A DNA stretch of 64,000 nt from NCBI RefSeq assembly GCF_964204865.1, contig NC_135262.1:17103650-17167649 (forward strand), written 5' to 3'. Position numbers and translations under genes: made by a program. Positions 36,401-46,784 of this stretch are shown here, one piece after another (the first letter of the stretch is position 1; each line of letters starts with the position of its first letter). Source of the DNA: Styela clava (lineage: Eukaryota; Chordata; Ascidiacea; Stolidobranchia; Styelidae). Below the pieces are notes generated by a model that did not search any database, was not told the origin of the DNA, and was given only the letters and a program-made list of their open reading frames with translations.

Positions 36401-38400
36401 CAAGCTGATTAAGCTTGTTATTTCCCACAGAAAGTACATGTAGATTTTTGAGGGAATCCATGTTTTCTAGTCGAGATATTCTGTTGCTGTACAAAGTCAG
36501 ATCTTCTAACTTGGTCAATTTTGATAAACCTTCTAGCACTTCTATGTTGTTGAAAGACAAATCTGTAATTCATTGTATTTGAAATCAATATACAGTAATT
36601 AAAATTATATTTGAATACAAAAATAGGTTTACCAATTTATGATTGAAGCTTCTACTTCATGGTGAATTTAACTTTTTCAACTGTTATGTCAAAAAATTCC
36701 TTTCATTGTAAAATTTTTCTGACCTAAAGTCCTCCCCCCCTTCAAGATAATAAATGAATAAATAATAAAAAAGCAACGTAACTTGAGTTACATATGTCAT
36801 TAAAACAATGATGGCAGGGAACACTAGAAAGAAGGATAGAAATAACATCTTATGATAAAATAAAGAGAGTATCATACCTAGCCATACTAAATTGACCAAT
36901 TGATCTAATCCTTCAATTTTCTCAATAATATTGTCATCCAATTGTAATTTTGTCAGCTTTGTGAATTGCCAAAGATTATCAATCTTCAATATATCTGTAA
37001 ATAAGTAAAAATAAAATGATGATACAAATTAAACAGAGCAGATAACTTATCCATTGCATTTATCACAAATGGGCATCAGTAATAAAGTTTTCTAATATTT
37101 GACCAAACTATCAAGAGCCATATTATTTAAGCTTTTATGGATTTAGCAAATGAGAAAAATAACTGCAAGATCTATGGAAAGATTGTAAATGAAAACTTGA
37201 GAGATAATTTAGACTGAAATTGACAGGTCAGAATATGAGTAGAAGGCTTCTACTTCATAAAATTATATTTACTAACACGTGTCAATCCTAACCCCTACCT
37301 GACAACACCATCCAAAAATGACGTCACTACGGCGTCACAGTGACGTAATAGAGCCCTTCAAACTATACGAACTGTCACCCAAGACGCGCAGAAGAGAACC
37401 CGAAATCGGACAGCTATTTCCCTCGTTTTTTCGCCGCAGCGATCCTGATAGGAGAGAGATCGCTGACGTTAGTCAGTTCTTCATCGTCGGCACCGATGCC
37501 ATTTCGGGCGATCGGATGTGTGTTTGGCAAGCTCTATGACGTGATTGTGACGTCGTAGTGACGTAATTTTTGGATAGCGAAGTCAGGTGGGGGTTAGGAC
37601 TGACTTGTAAAAAAATTGTTATGCTACGCCTAGTAGAAGTACAATGGGTACGAAACTACAGGAGACCCCTTTTTTCGAGTTCGGTAACACAACAGAGTGG
37701 AGCATGAAAATAGTTGACTCGTACAAACTTGTTAATTGTTTAATATGCACGACTTCCTAACTTCAAGTTTGAAATTTCATTATAATCACCACAAAATATG
37801 AATATTGTCCATTTAGCATAATATGTAAGATGTAATTTTTCCTGTTCCCTTCACTTAATAACTTCTATATGGTTGTGTGTGTGGGTGCGTGTGAGCGTGT
37901 GTGAAATATTTCAATTATTTTAGGTGAGTGAACACGTACCACATCTTCTTGGCAAAACCTTCCATCTTATATACATTCTGTACGTTTTAAACCTTATCTA
38001 GGGTTTTGTTCGCTCTCCTGATTTCATAATCAGTTTTTATTTATTTATTTTTAGCATTCATTTTATTGTTTTGCTGATTATGGAGTCGAAATAAACTTAT
38101 ACTTATTATACTTATAATATACCTAAAGTAAAAATAAAAACTAGCTAGCTAAGTTTTCAAAAAAAATTGTCTGTCATTGTATTTACAGGTTTATTTACCC
38201 TTTTTGTGATATATTTCGCCATAACGTTTTTACCACTTACTTCTAAAATCTAGTCTTAATGACAACACGTCTTTGTAATCAATTCCTTCTTGTTTTGCAA
38301 TTCGACCAGCTTCTTCCTTCGGGCCTTGCTCTTCTACAGCTTTTCTGAGCATTTCATCGTCGATTACCGCAGGTTCAACGGTGTCATAAAGGCGACTCAT
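30469..38400 (-). CDS. DRC3: Dynein regulatory complex subunit 3 (LRRC48)
   Basis: Ten coding exons: 38400-38241, 36994-36878, 36562-36396, 35886-35740, 35180-35061, 33372-33262, 32722-32546, 31648-31446, 31162-31039, 30714-30469. They join in phase to 1572 bp, 523 aa, the length I recall for human DRC3. The start ATG gives [17 protein letters not shown], almost the same as the human N-terminus. Residues about 50-190 are leucine-rich repeats ([32 protein letters not shown]). The rest is mostly coiled coil with conserved [13 protein letters not shown] and [23 protein letters not shown]3 is part of the nexin-dynein regulatory complex that ties neighbouring axonemal doublets and controls ciliary beating. 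Introns hold a SINE (about 33460-33660), a hAT-type MITE (33941-34720) and a minus-strand SINE (30770-31010). It stands head to head with DRC1. Confidence 0.96.
30770..31010 (-). repeat. tRNA-derived SINE copy
   Basis: Reverse complement of the SINE at 43834-44165: shared text includes TCCATGCTTTCGAAA, CTAATTAATCCCATACC, GACATGGACTGGTAACCG and TTATCGACTTTCCTCTCC. A degenerate B-box (GAGATTGAATCT) lies at its 5' end near 30975. It is in the last intron of DRC3. Confidence 0.65.
33460..33660 (+). repeat. tRNA-derived SINE copy
   Basis: Contains a B-box-like GGTTTGAATCC after CGCA and then the SINE body (AGGGTGGTTCACGTAACTCC, CACCATAAAGTCCATGCAT), matching 43834-44165. It is located in a DRC3 intron on the opposite strand. 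Confidence 0.65.
33941..34720. mobile_element. hAT-type MITE, 780 bp
   Basis: Perfect inverted ends CAGGGTGGTCCAA and TTGGACCACCCTG, with CCCTATAC (33933-33940) and CTCTATAC (34721-34728) as an 8-bp duplication with one mismatch. Next to the left end lies GGCCCGCGGGCCACATGTGG. It is the same family as 46292-46776, which is in reverse orientation. No transposase. It lies in a DRC3 intron. Confidence 0.85.
34855..34985. repeat. Fragment of the hAT-type element found at 11135-11877
   Basis: Shares CAATAAAACATTTATAAT, AAAATATTCAATCA, ACACAATT.TGTTAGTTTTCG and TTGGCAACTC in order with 11640-11760. No termini or target duplication were found. Confidence 0.65.
35350..35530 (+). repeat. tRNA-derived SINE copy (shortened)
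   Basis: Carries TAAGCGTTAGGAATACGCTC, a perfect B-box GGTTCGAATCC and GGACTGGTAACTGG, all shared with 43834-44165, but lacks the central part of that copy. It is in a DRC3 intron. Confidence 0.75.
36158..36271. mobile_element. Short hAT-type relic
   Basis: The left end CAGGGTTCCTCAAAC and right end CATTTGAAAAACACTG are imperfect inverted hAT-like termini, 114 bp apart. The flanking 8-mers do not match, so the call rests on the ends alone. It is in a DRC3 intron. Confidence 0.45.
37240..37669. mobile_element. Palindromic MITE rich in GACGTCAC
   Basis: Inverted ends GTCAATCCTAACCCC...ACCTGAC and GTCAGGTGGGGGTTAGGACT flank an inner part with several TGACGT motifs. The right side extends to GGTACGAAACTACAGGAGAC near 37667, as in the copies at 60.2-61.8 kb; the left outer end is eroded, so no target duplication is seen. 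It is in the first DRC3 intron. Confidence 0.7.
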
Positions 38401-39289
38401 TTTTGAATCAAATATATTCAAGGAAGGGAGATATGCAGAGGAAACAGAAAATGGAAAATCACGGCGCTAGCCGCTCACTACGAGCACCAAAAAAATAAGT
38501 GTTATTTGTTTAGTCTTTGGCAAGCACTTCGCGCTTCTGCGTTGCTATGGATTCGGGCTGTACTTTGCAAACGAAAGGATCCAAATTGTTGGTATAAATG
38601 TATTCACATAGATATAAAATACTTTGGATTGAATTTTTTTATGATATTTAAGCAAAAAAGGGATTCAGTATAAAATATCGTGAACAGATTGCCAATTTTT
38701 TCGCACCATTGGTTTTTATAATAACCATAGCAACCAGTCAAACGAAGCACTATCATCCAGGCATGACTAGTTGAAAAGGTTGATCGCGATTAGGAATGTA
38801 AGCATAGAATAGGTGTTCTATTTTCGAAACAAATTCTGTTTAGTGGTCTGTAGCATCGTGTTTTTGTTGAATTTAATTGCATTCGAACTATAGATAGGTT
38901 ATTTTATGACTAGATAGCAGGAAATATGACTAGCAGGAAGACTTACCGGTACCGTAACACGGGTCGTCAGGTAAAAGTGAATGCGTCGAAATCGAACGCC
39001 TATTTTATTGTAGTCGAGACAAATACTGAAATATGCAGCTATGTAAGCTTTTTTTAAACAATAGCGGGTATAGGATTTTCATTTGATACTGACCGTCAGA
39101 GAATTCTCACAAATGTCGCTACTGATATATACAAAATGTGTTATTGTAGTGATTTTCTATAATTCTAAAAGTAGTGAGGTCTGAATGTCTTCCAGTGAGT
39201 CATGCCTAAATAGATATAATAGCAGTATCTTGGTCATTTAAAGACATCTTACTTAATTTAATGAGTTTTTGAGTAGTAGAGTAGATGTA
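38401..39289. promoter_or_regulatory. Inferred shared promoter region of DRC3 and DRC1 (proximal part)
   Basis: The two start codons face away from each other across 38401-40579. No gene lies between them. An 831-bp transposon fills 39290-40120, leaving about 0.9 kb next to DRC3 and 0.46 kb next to DRC1. I could not identify RFX or FOXJ1 sites with confidence, so promoter function is inferred from layout only. Confidence 0.4.
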
Positions 39290-40120
39290 GGGTGGTGTAG
39301 CCAGTCTGCGGACGATTTCATTCAAACCCCTATAAAACAAAAACCAATATTTCTAACCTGTTAATTTTTTCACCGTAGGTGCATTGGCATTCATTCTACA
39401 CGCTGAACTTCGAATTAACTTTCTACGACCAGGGGTTAAAGCTATACAAACCACCAAAGTACGACACTCTGAAGACGTATTTGCGACCGAACGACCAGTG
39501 TGCGACCACGGATTTCAATCCTTGAACATCGTTTCTGCTGCGTCGAGACTAGATAATACGCAGCCATGCGTGAAAAAATGGGCTTCTAATTGCATTTCTG
39601 ACCGTCATATATTTTAAGAATACGATTATTTCGAACAAAATTTTTCAAATTATAAACAAACACCGCATCACAGCAATCAAACAGACAAAAACACGGTGGT
39701 CGCAAATTAGTTGACAAAGATATTATTGACGTATTGGAAATGCGCACCCCCCTACTCCCCCTCCTTTGAAGGTAGAGACGCGAAACTTTAAAGATGGTTA
39801 AAAGAAACACAACTCTACCCACCTTCCAAGTTTCATCTTTTTATCTCTTATATTTGTATGGATTTTCAACCTTTTTTGAAGGAACAATGGGTAGTTGGCG
39901 ACATGGTAAAATGGTCCGTTTTTTTTCTTCGGTCAGGTTTTCGGTCGTAACTTTTTCATTTATGGCCGCATTTTAGTGTAATTTCGTAGAGCTACGAGGG
40001 ATAAGTGGACGATAACGCGTGAGAAATATCGGCGCGGTTCGTTAATTTTTTCGGCATTAATTTAATCGATGAAGTTGATGGTCGCAGATAGGTCATGGCC
40101 GCAAAGTGGGTAAGCCACCC
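39290..40120. mobile_element. TA-flanked inverted-repeat element, 831 bp
   Basis: The left end GGGTGGTGTAGCCAGTCTGC and right end (minus-strand reading) GGGTGGCTTACCCACTTTGC match in 14 of the first 20 positions. The element is bordered by TA on both sides (39288-39289, 40121-40122), as in Tc1/mariner-type insertion. The interior has no transposase and contains repeated GCGACCA and TACCCACCTT-type motifs. It sits between the divergent DRC3 and DRC1 genes. Confidence 0.65.
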
Positions 40121-40539
40121 TAAATGTAAGAATTTAAGAAAACTGAAGGAGACATGTTATTTGATGTTGTGACAACTAGACTTACTTCATCATGACATTG
40201 TCTCATTGCCCAATAATTTATTTAATAAAATTGAGCCATATTTTGGAGAATTGCTTCTTACCGATTTGAATTGGATTAAATTGAGTCACTTAGAAATTCA
40301 GAAACTCTTGATTGTGATGCACTGAGTGTTTGAAATGGCAGTGACTTTTTGTATAAACAAGGCAAACTAAAATATTCAGGTAACTGAATAAACTTCGGAT
40401 TAATTTACTGGGTTTAACCCGGTATAAAAGTATCAAATCAATTCTTATAGCTATAGACATTCTCTGAATGACAGAGTAATTCTGATTCTGTGTTTTCTAA
40501 TTATCACTAAGTAATATATCTTATTTTATGTCTATTTAT

Positions 40540-40579
40540 AGTGTTAAATAGTTTTTGTGATTCATATCATACCACAAAT
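40540..40579 (+). promoter_or_regulatory. Probable 5' UTR splice acceptor of DRC1
   Basis: The AG at 40539-40540 follows a T-rich tract (TTTTATGTCTATTTATAG) 39 bases before the DRC1 ATG. It could join a non-coding upstream exon or, if the organism is a tunicate, a trans-spliced leader. This is inference. Confidence 0.4.
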
Positions 40580-42670
40580 ATGTTACATGTTGACGATGGG
40601 GACGAAGAAAGTGGGCCTTCGGTTGAATCTGTAAATCCAGAAGAAAGAATCCTTGCTAGGAGGATCCGAATCCAACATAGAATCGAGCAGCTCAAAAGAG
40701 AAGCTCTGGGTGACGATGCTCTCATGAAAAAAGAAGTCAAAGAAGAACAAGGAAAGGGAAAAGAACAGATTGAAGAAAGTCGAAAACGCCTGAAAAAACT
40801 CCTTGGAGATGGTAATGAACTTGTAACAAATGTACGAGTTGCCGGTGATGCTCGTGAGTCTGGTCATCGAATTGTTGAAGAAGAAGCTAAACGAGCAAGG
40901 GTTGAAAAACTTGAAGCAGAAGCAAAGGCATCTGCTGAAAAATTCGATGAAATCAGTAAACGATGGTCAGCAGCTCGCATGAAGGAGATCCCTCAGGATT
41001 TACATGATATGTTGAAAGAGCAAACAACAGGTTGTGACGCTGTGATCGATGAAAAAAATAAATTGATAAATATTTTACAACAAGAGTTAAAACAAAAAGA
41101 TGATGAATATGTCAAAGATTTGAAGAAGCAATCAGAAGATGTTGATCTCATTATTGAAAGAATGGAAGAACAAATTAAAAATCTAACAAAATCACACAGA
41201 GAAGAGCTGAGACAAATTGAAGATGCTTACACAGATGGTCGCAGTGATATGAACAAAGCTGATCGACGGAAATGGGATTCAATGATGCAGCAGAGACGAG
41301 ATAAAGAAGAAGATCACATGAAACTGAGAGAAAAAAGAGTTGAGGAACATGAGCGCCAATTGGATCAACTTCGCACCCAGGATGCTGAAGAATATAACAT
41401 GGTGAAGATTAAATTAGAAACTGATGTACAAATTCTGGAGCAACAATTGCAACAAATGAAAGCTACATATCAGTTAAATCAAGAAAAATTAGAATACAAT
41501 TTTCAAGTCTTAAAAAAACGTGATGAGGAAAATACCATCACTAAGTCACAGCAGAAAAGAAAAATTACCAGACTTCAAGATGTCTTGAATAACCTTAGAA
41601 TCAAGCTAGGAAAGCAGGAACGTTCATACAAAGATGAGAATCAATCACTCGTTGATGACTACAAAAGAATAGCAGAGCAATACAAGGAATTACATAAAAA
41701 GATGAAGCACTTCTCAGCAACTGATAACAAAAAATTTCATGATATCTGGTGTATGAATGAAGAAGAAGTACGAAAACTTGTTGATAAAGTTTTGAATACA
41801 GACTGCATCATACATCAGCAACAGCTTGGCTTGCCGTGGTCTGCTCCTGATACCGCATTCATGGATTCCCGTGGTCCATTGCTGGCAGCTACAGAAGGAA
41901 AGGAAAAATCTGCTTTGATGATGGCCAAAGAAGTTTTGGCATCAGTGGCAAAACCAAAACAGGATGATAGTTTGCCTTTGACATTTGATGATGAAAAGTC
42001 TCATTCAAGTACAAAAGTTTCTTTGAGTGCTGTTAAGAAAGTCTTGGAACTATTATGTGATGAGGCTGGATTTCTTGTCGAGGAAAAGTTGAACAAGCTG
42101 TTACGTCCCCTTCAAAATGAAGAAAGGTCATTGATCAAGCTGGATGCAATATTTAAAGCTTTAAATATCGAATCAGAGGATGACATCCATAAATTGGCAG
42201 CCTTTTTTGCTCAACACAAAGAAAAACTCAGTGACGAAGTGAGTGAATCATCTCTTGATCATGAAGTGTCATCTACTATGGACGGGAAAGAAAATATGCA
42301 TCCAAATGAAGTTTTAAAGGTTTTGAAACAATTTGTTCAAGAACATATCAAACCTACAGAAAGAAGAAAATCGAAAGGTACAAACAAACTGACTGCACCA
42401 GGACGTGATGGCTCGCAAGACGAACAATTTTGGAAGTCAATGGCAAACATCATTCCAGAGCACAAACTGAAGATGTGGGATGCACTGACACAAGCGTTTG
42501 ACAAGTATCACAAAGTACTCACAGAGAGAGATGTTAAAATAAAAGAAACAGACAGCCTTAGGCAACAGAATGCAGAACTGAGAATGCTACTCCACCAATA
42601 CATCACTTCCGAAGTCAACAGAGAGCTCGAGATTCCACCAACTCGTGTCCTTCAACTTGAATACAGCTAA
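40580..42670 (+). CDS. DRC1: Dynein regulatory complex subunit 1 (CCDC164)
   Basis: One uninterrupted frame of 696 codons. The ATG at 40580 is chosen because the frame further upstream starts only with GTG and the conserved block NPEERILARRIRIQHRIEQL begins 17 residues in, as in human DRC1. Strong similarity to the remembered human protein (740 aa) runs along the length: GNELVTNVRVA, KSDRR-like basic coiled coils, EEYNMVKIKLETDVQILEQQ, LKKRDEENTITKSQQKRKI, LGLPWSAPD, LLCDEAGFLVEEKL, IHPN-like HPNEVLKVLKQF and a C-terminal LEIPPTRVLQL. DRC1 is the coiled-coil base-plate subunit of the nexin-dynein regulatory complex in motile cilia. It has no intron, while the family usually has many, which could mean intron loss or replacement by a retrocopy. 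A likely poly(A) signal AATAAA lies at 43038-43043. Confidence 0.97.
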   Translation: MLHVDDGDEESGPSVESVNPEERILARRIRIQHRIEQLKREALGDDALMKKEVKEEQGKGKEQIEESRKRLKKLLGDGNELVTNVRVAGDARESGHRIVEEEAKRARVEKLEAEAKASAEKFDEISKRWSAARMKEIPQDLHDMLKEQTTGCDAVIDEKNKLINILQQELKQKDDEYVKDLKKQSEDVDLIIERMEEQIKNLTKSHREELRQIEDAYTDGRSDMNKADRRKWDSMMQQRRDKEEDHMKLREKRVEEHERQLDQLRTQDAEEYNMVKIKLETDVQILEQQLQQMKATYQLNQEKLEYNFQVLKKRDEENTITKSQQKRKITRLQDVLNNLRIKLGKQERSYKDENQSLVDDYKRIAEQYKELHKKMKHFSATDNKKFHDIWCMNEEEVRKLVDKVLNTDCIIHQQQLGLPWSAPDTAFMDSRGPLLAATEGKEKSALMMAKEVLASVAKPKQDDSLPLTFDDEKSHSSTKVSLSAVKKVLELLCDEAGFLVEEKLNKLLRPLQNEERSLIKLDAIFKALNIESEDDIHKLAAFFAQHKEKLSDEVSESSLDHEVSSTMDGKENMHPNEVLKVLKQFVQEHIKPTERRKSKGTNKLTAPGRDGSQDEQFWKSMANIIPEHKLKMWDALTQAFDKYHKVLTERDVKIKETDSLRQQNAELRMLLHQYITSEVNRELEIPPTRVLQLEYS

Positions 42671-43500
42671 AAAACATGTGCTTCTCCTAATATTTTGCTC
42701 TTCTTTAACAATATTATTTTGGTTTTGTAGTCACTGTCGATTGTTTTTTCTATATATATATTGTTATCATCAAAACAATTATAAAAATTACCTTCAACAA
42801 TGCGATGTTCAAATGCAATTCTTTATACCAATGATTTAGTAGTGAATCTTTACTTTAGTAGCTTTATTAACTATTTACCTAACAAAGGAACTACGCCTGA
42901 AACACAACCGGGCATAGATTCATTGTGAGGTGAAACTACACCGTAGACGTGTTTCAGCGCATTAGTCATTATATTTTAGTGGTATGTTAGTTGTTGGCTG
43001 ATACCGATATTAAACGCAGTGGGTACAGCTTGTCCTCAATAAATTTTGAATGTAACACAAAGAATAACTCACGCAGGAGTGAGAGTTTTGAGGGCCGCCT
43101 GTTTTTATAATTATTGTTTGTATTCCTTCTGCTATGCTCATCTTATCTACCAAGATTTCATGTTATATTTTGATGTGTAAATTGAGAAAACCACATATGT
43201 AATTTATTTTAAAAGTTTGCGTTAGGGAGCGCGAAATACTTAATTAAGAAACATACGTATGGTAGGAAGTAATGTACTGATACAATAGAGATTTGTAAAT
43301 AATTAGCTTTGAATGTCTTTCTAGACAACTTTTTGTATTTCAAGATTTGATTTTTCAGATAACCTCAGTTCATCGAAGCTGTCGTTCAAACTGTTTCTGA
43401 TCTAGCAAGCTAATGTTTTGCCAGATAATCATAACTAAAACCAAGGTATTATTATCCGTGCACCTTAATAGTTTTTAATTTTCAACGTTTCGATCGGTAT
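42671..43500 (+). other. DRC1 3' UTR and flank
   Basis: AT-rich with no coding signal. AATAAA follows CCTC at 43038-43043. A small hairpin pairs CTGAAACACAACC with GTGTTTCAG near 42897-42957. Beyond 43060 nothing is recognised. Confidence 0.5.
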
Positions 43501-43517
43501 TCAATTGAGTGTTCTTT

Positions 43518-43815
43518 CGGTGCATTTTGCTTTGTTGGTGACAAAAAATCGTGTCGGTTAGAATGAGTGAATGCCAAAAAGAATGCTTCGGCATGCTGGG
43601 TAGGCATCGTCAAGTCATGACACCCACTCTTTGTGATTGCTTCAAATATTGCAGTGAGCGTTTTATCCGTGCATTTTTCTTTGCTGGTGACAAAAAATCG
43701 CTGCAAGCATCGGTTAGAATGAATGAATGTCAAAAAACATACTTCGGCATGATGATCGGACATCGGCAAGTCATGACACCCACTCTTTGTGATTGCTGCA
43801 AAAATTCCAGGAGAA
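43518..43815. repeat. Two-unit tandem duplication, period about 149 bp
   Basis: Unit 1 (about 43518-43666) and unit 2 (about 43667-43815) share GGTGACAAAAAATCG, CGGTTAGAATGA, AATG.CAAAAA and the perfect block CAAGTCATGACACCCACTCT followed by TTGTGATTGCT. Open frames across both units translate into matching repeats, but the two frames on opposite strands look equally protein-like, so they are by-products. No known domain. Confidence 0.75.
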
Positions 43816-43833
43816 AGAATTACCAATTGGCTC

Positions 43834-44165
43834 GACGGTGTGGCGCATCGTGCTAAGCGTTAGGAATACGCTCGCCACCGCATCTTTGGTTAACCTTCGT
43901 GGTATCGCAGGTTCGAATCCCATGCGGGGATGATCATGTGCGAGAGGATTGCTGGACTCCTCGCCGCCGTAGGGTGGTTCACGTAACCGCTGGTCGGTTA
44001 CGGCTTCCCCCACCATCAAGTCCATGCTTCCGAAAAAACAAATACCTGGCTAACTAATCCCATACCCGACCTGGACTGGTAACCGGGCGAGAGGCCGTGG
44101 TTCGCCATATCATTAAGCCGTCTTATCGGATTTCCTCTCCTTCGGGATAAATATGTAAATCCTAT
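43834..44165 (+). repeat. tRNA-derived SINE, fullest copy in the window
   Basis: The head has a tRNA-like structure: GTGGCGCATCGTGCTAAGCG with an A-box-like start and, about 60 bases on, a perfect B-box GGTTCGAATCC. The body contains AGGGTGGTTCACGTAACCGC, CACCATCAAGTCCATGCTTC, GACCTGGACTGGTAACCGGG and TTTCCTCTCCTTCGGGATAA. Partial copies occur at 30770, 33460, 35350 and, more distantly, 47510. It is a Pol III-transcribed element mobilised by a LINE; the partner is not known. Confidence 0.8.
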
Positions 44166-45085
44166 CCTAATAATAATTATCTGATTTCATTTACCTGTCA
44201 TATTGATAAACATATTTTAAAAAAATACAGATGTGGATTGTGGACCAAGGTCCACGAAGTTTGCCATGAACTTTAAGTTAATTTTTTTGTTCAACCAGCG
44301 AACGTCGAACTGAAAAAGCGCTCTTGAAACAATGTAACACACCACAACTTTCTGAAGACGATAAGTCAACCACCCCAGTCACATCAGATTATTGATGTTT
44401 ACTTGACGTCAAATATACCTCACATTCCCATGCAGCAAAATTTCAATAGTTGGATAGATACCTGGGTTTACGAAATTCAATACAGAAATATGAAGTTTAG
44501 GCTCTAAACTCAATCAGATGACTTTTCCAGATTCATTTTTACTACTATTTGGTGTTAAATGTATTCCAAATAACTAGCGTCTTTTTATTGAGATCTCTAG
44601 CCGGAGTCTAAAAGGAGTATTTTTCCGCAATTAAAGTAAATATTTCTCTCTATCCCGGCAGCTCACCCGGTACATCTTCGAGTTAAATTGTGAAACTAAC
44701 TAATATTATCCGATCGCTTCAAACGGCCAGTAATTGAAAATTTCAAGCAATAGAATTTCCAATCGGTCTGCAAGGGGGCTTTCCAAAATTTTGATGTTAC
44801 CTTCGACGATGGAAAAGTAGCGACTTTCAGTTTTACACTACAACTGTCGCAAATGATAAAATGGGATAGAATCTTCTGCCGTTGAAATCAACGCCGAGTG
44901 GGACCCTGCCAAATATTTATGTCAACTTTGCAATTAAAAAGAGGCCGGCCTTACGACCAATTGAAAAAGGCTCAGGCAAGGATTTGAACGGTTTCAGATA
45001 TTATGATATGATATTATCAGACCTATGAGAAAGGTCGATGGTCGTGGATAGCAAAATATTTATAAATTCCTCAAGACGAGAAAGA
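44166..45085. other. No gene recognised
   Basis: No coding or repeat signal that I can support. The text has a few direct short repeats only. Confidence 0.35.
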
Positions 45086-45093
45086 GTGACAAT

Positions 45094-45969
45094 TAGAGAT
45101 CTACCGATACCACCTTTGTCGCCGATACTGACAAAAACGCCGTTAGCGATGCCGATACAACGATATTACAAAAAGGCCAATATTCCGATGCCGATACTAT
45201 GCATTTATTACCGCAAATGCGCAGGGCAAACGCGTTAAAACAAGTCTTTGAGCATTATTCATACTACGCATTATTCCAGATTGAAACAGAGATATATCAC
45301 ATCATAAGAAATTGATGTTTGGGATTCAGATGCGTTAATTGATTTAGATGCATTGTGCAGGTATTGTCAATTCTAATTAAATATTAATATCGCGACCTTC
45401 GAATATTGTTATTCGTGTTTATCGAATATCGCCCACACATCCTAGCGCCGCCGTCCAGATTTTAATTGAAAGCACTTTACAAATATTTTGTTTTGTGTTT
45501 TATCGTAATTGTGCAAATAATTACAACCGACATGAAAGAATTACAATCAGCGCCGACTGGAAGTACCTACAAGCTATAACACGTCGAGGATGTTGCCAAC
45601 AAGTGCGGGCGCTGTTAATAAGGACCTCGATTCTACAGTATGATTTAAAAATAGACGCCTAGTTGAAATGTCAAAATAGAAAATTTGGCAGCGAAAATAG
45701 TCAAATTAGTTGAGTGTTAGGACTGATAGGAATTTAAAAACAGGTCAGAATTTTATTCCCGTCTCGACCCACGGAGGTGGGGACGTGCATGGCTCTTAGT
45801 TCACGATTCCTTCATGCAAAAAATAAATATTTAAACATCAGTATTCCAACCTAGTTTTGAAAAATTTTGGATCTTTTCAAAAAGATAAATATATATATCG
45901 GTCTTAATTTAGCCGATACCGATACCGAAAAATAGGGCCGATACCGATACATCGGTATATACATCTGTA
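45094..45969. mobile_element. hAT-type element with GCCGATACCGATA ends, 876 bp
   Basis: The inverted ends TAGAGATCTACCGATACC and GGTATATACATCTGTA are followed inward by repeated CCGATAC motifs. GTGACAAT is perfectly duplicated at 45086-45093 and 45970-45977. No transposase is present, so it is non-autonomous. Confidence 0.8.
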
Positions 45970-46291
45970 GTGACAATACGACTTAATTATACGGCAAACC
46001 ACGACCTCCCTTCCTGTTACCTGTCAATGTCGAGTTTGGAAATAGTTTGACAGTTGTAAGATTAAGGTGCATTGACATGATGGTGGAGGAAGCGCTAACC
46101 TGCCAGTGGTGACACAAGAGCTACCAACCGTCCCGGAGTGGCCGGGACAGTCCCGGAATTTACGTCTAGCGTCCGTTTTTCATTAATAAAAACGATTACA
46201 TCTGTATGGTTCATTCAAATAGGAGTGAGTTGAAATTCGTGGATACGACATGTTTCGTCAGCCGTGACCTCCTGATGACATGACACTAAAA

Positions 46292-46776
46292 CAGGGTGGT
46301 CCAAGGTGTTCGGCTCCGCGGGCTACAAAATTAATTTTGCATTGTTCGCGGGCCACAATAAAGCCAAGAATAGGTAAACAGTGCAATACAAAACAAACAC
46401 TTTCACTGTGCAAACACATAGTTATCAGGCATAGCCATTCTAGGCTAATAGAAGCCGCATTCGATTTTTAGTTTTCTCTGATGCCTATATTGTTAGCATA
46501 TATATATGTATTCCCGACCAAAAAGTTAGAAAACCAGATAACAATTTAGACTAACAAGCACATTATTTTAACTTCGCTAGTTGCCTCAGCTAGCCATAAC
46601 ACTATTTAATTCAGTGACATTAGTGACGACAATATGTCAAAAGATTTTTCTGATTAATTTTATGACGAAACCACACGAAATGCGATTTTTCGATTACTCT
46701 TCGAATGTGACGCGGGCCACAGATAATTAAGCGGCGGGCCACATGTGGCCCGCGGGCCTGGGTTTGGACCACTCTG
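46292..46776. mobile_element. hAT-type MITE, 485 bp
   Basis: The ends CAGGGTGGTCCAAGG and GTTTGGACCACTCTG and a perfect 8-bp duplication CACTAAAA (46284-46291, 46777-46784). The right-hand GGGCCACATGTGGCCCGCGG matches the left-hand part of 33941-34720, so the copy lies in reverse orientation. It is shorter by internal deletion. No transposase. Confidence 0.85.
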
Positions 46777-46784
46777 CACTAAAA

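Noticed and set aside
40583..40867. 94-codon frame antisense to DRC1
   Set aside because: Shadow of the strongly supported DRC1 coding sequence.
43834..43930. Functional tRNA gene
   Set aside because: The B-box is perfect but the arms do not close into a cloverleaf and the unit recurs as a longer SINE.
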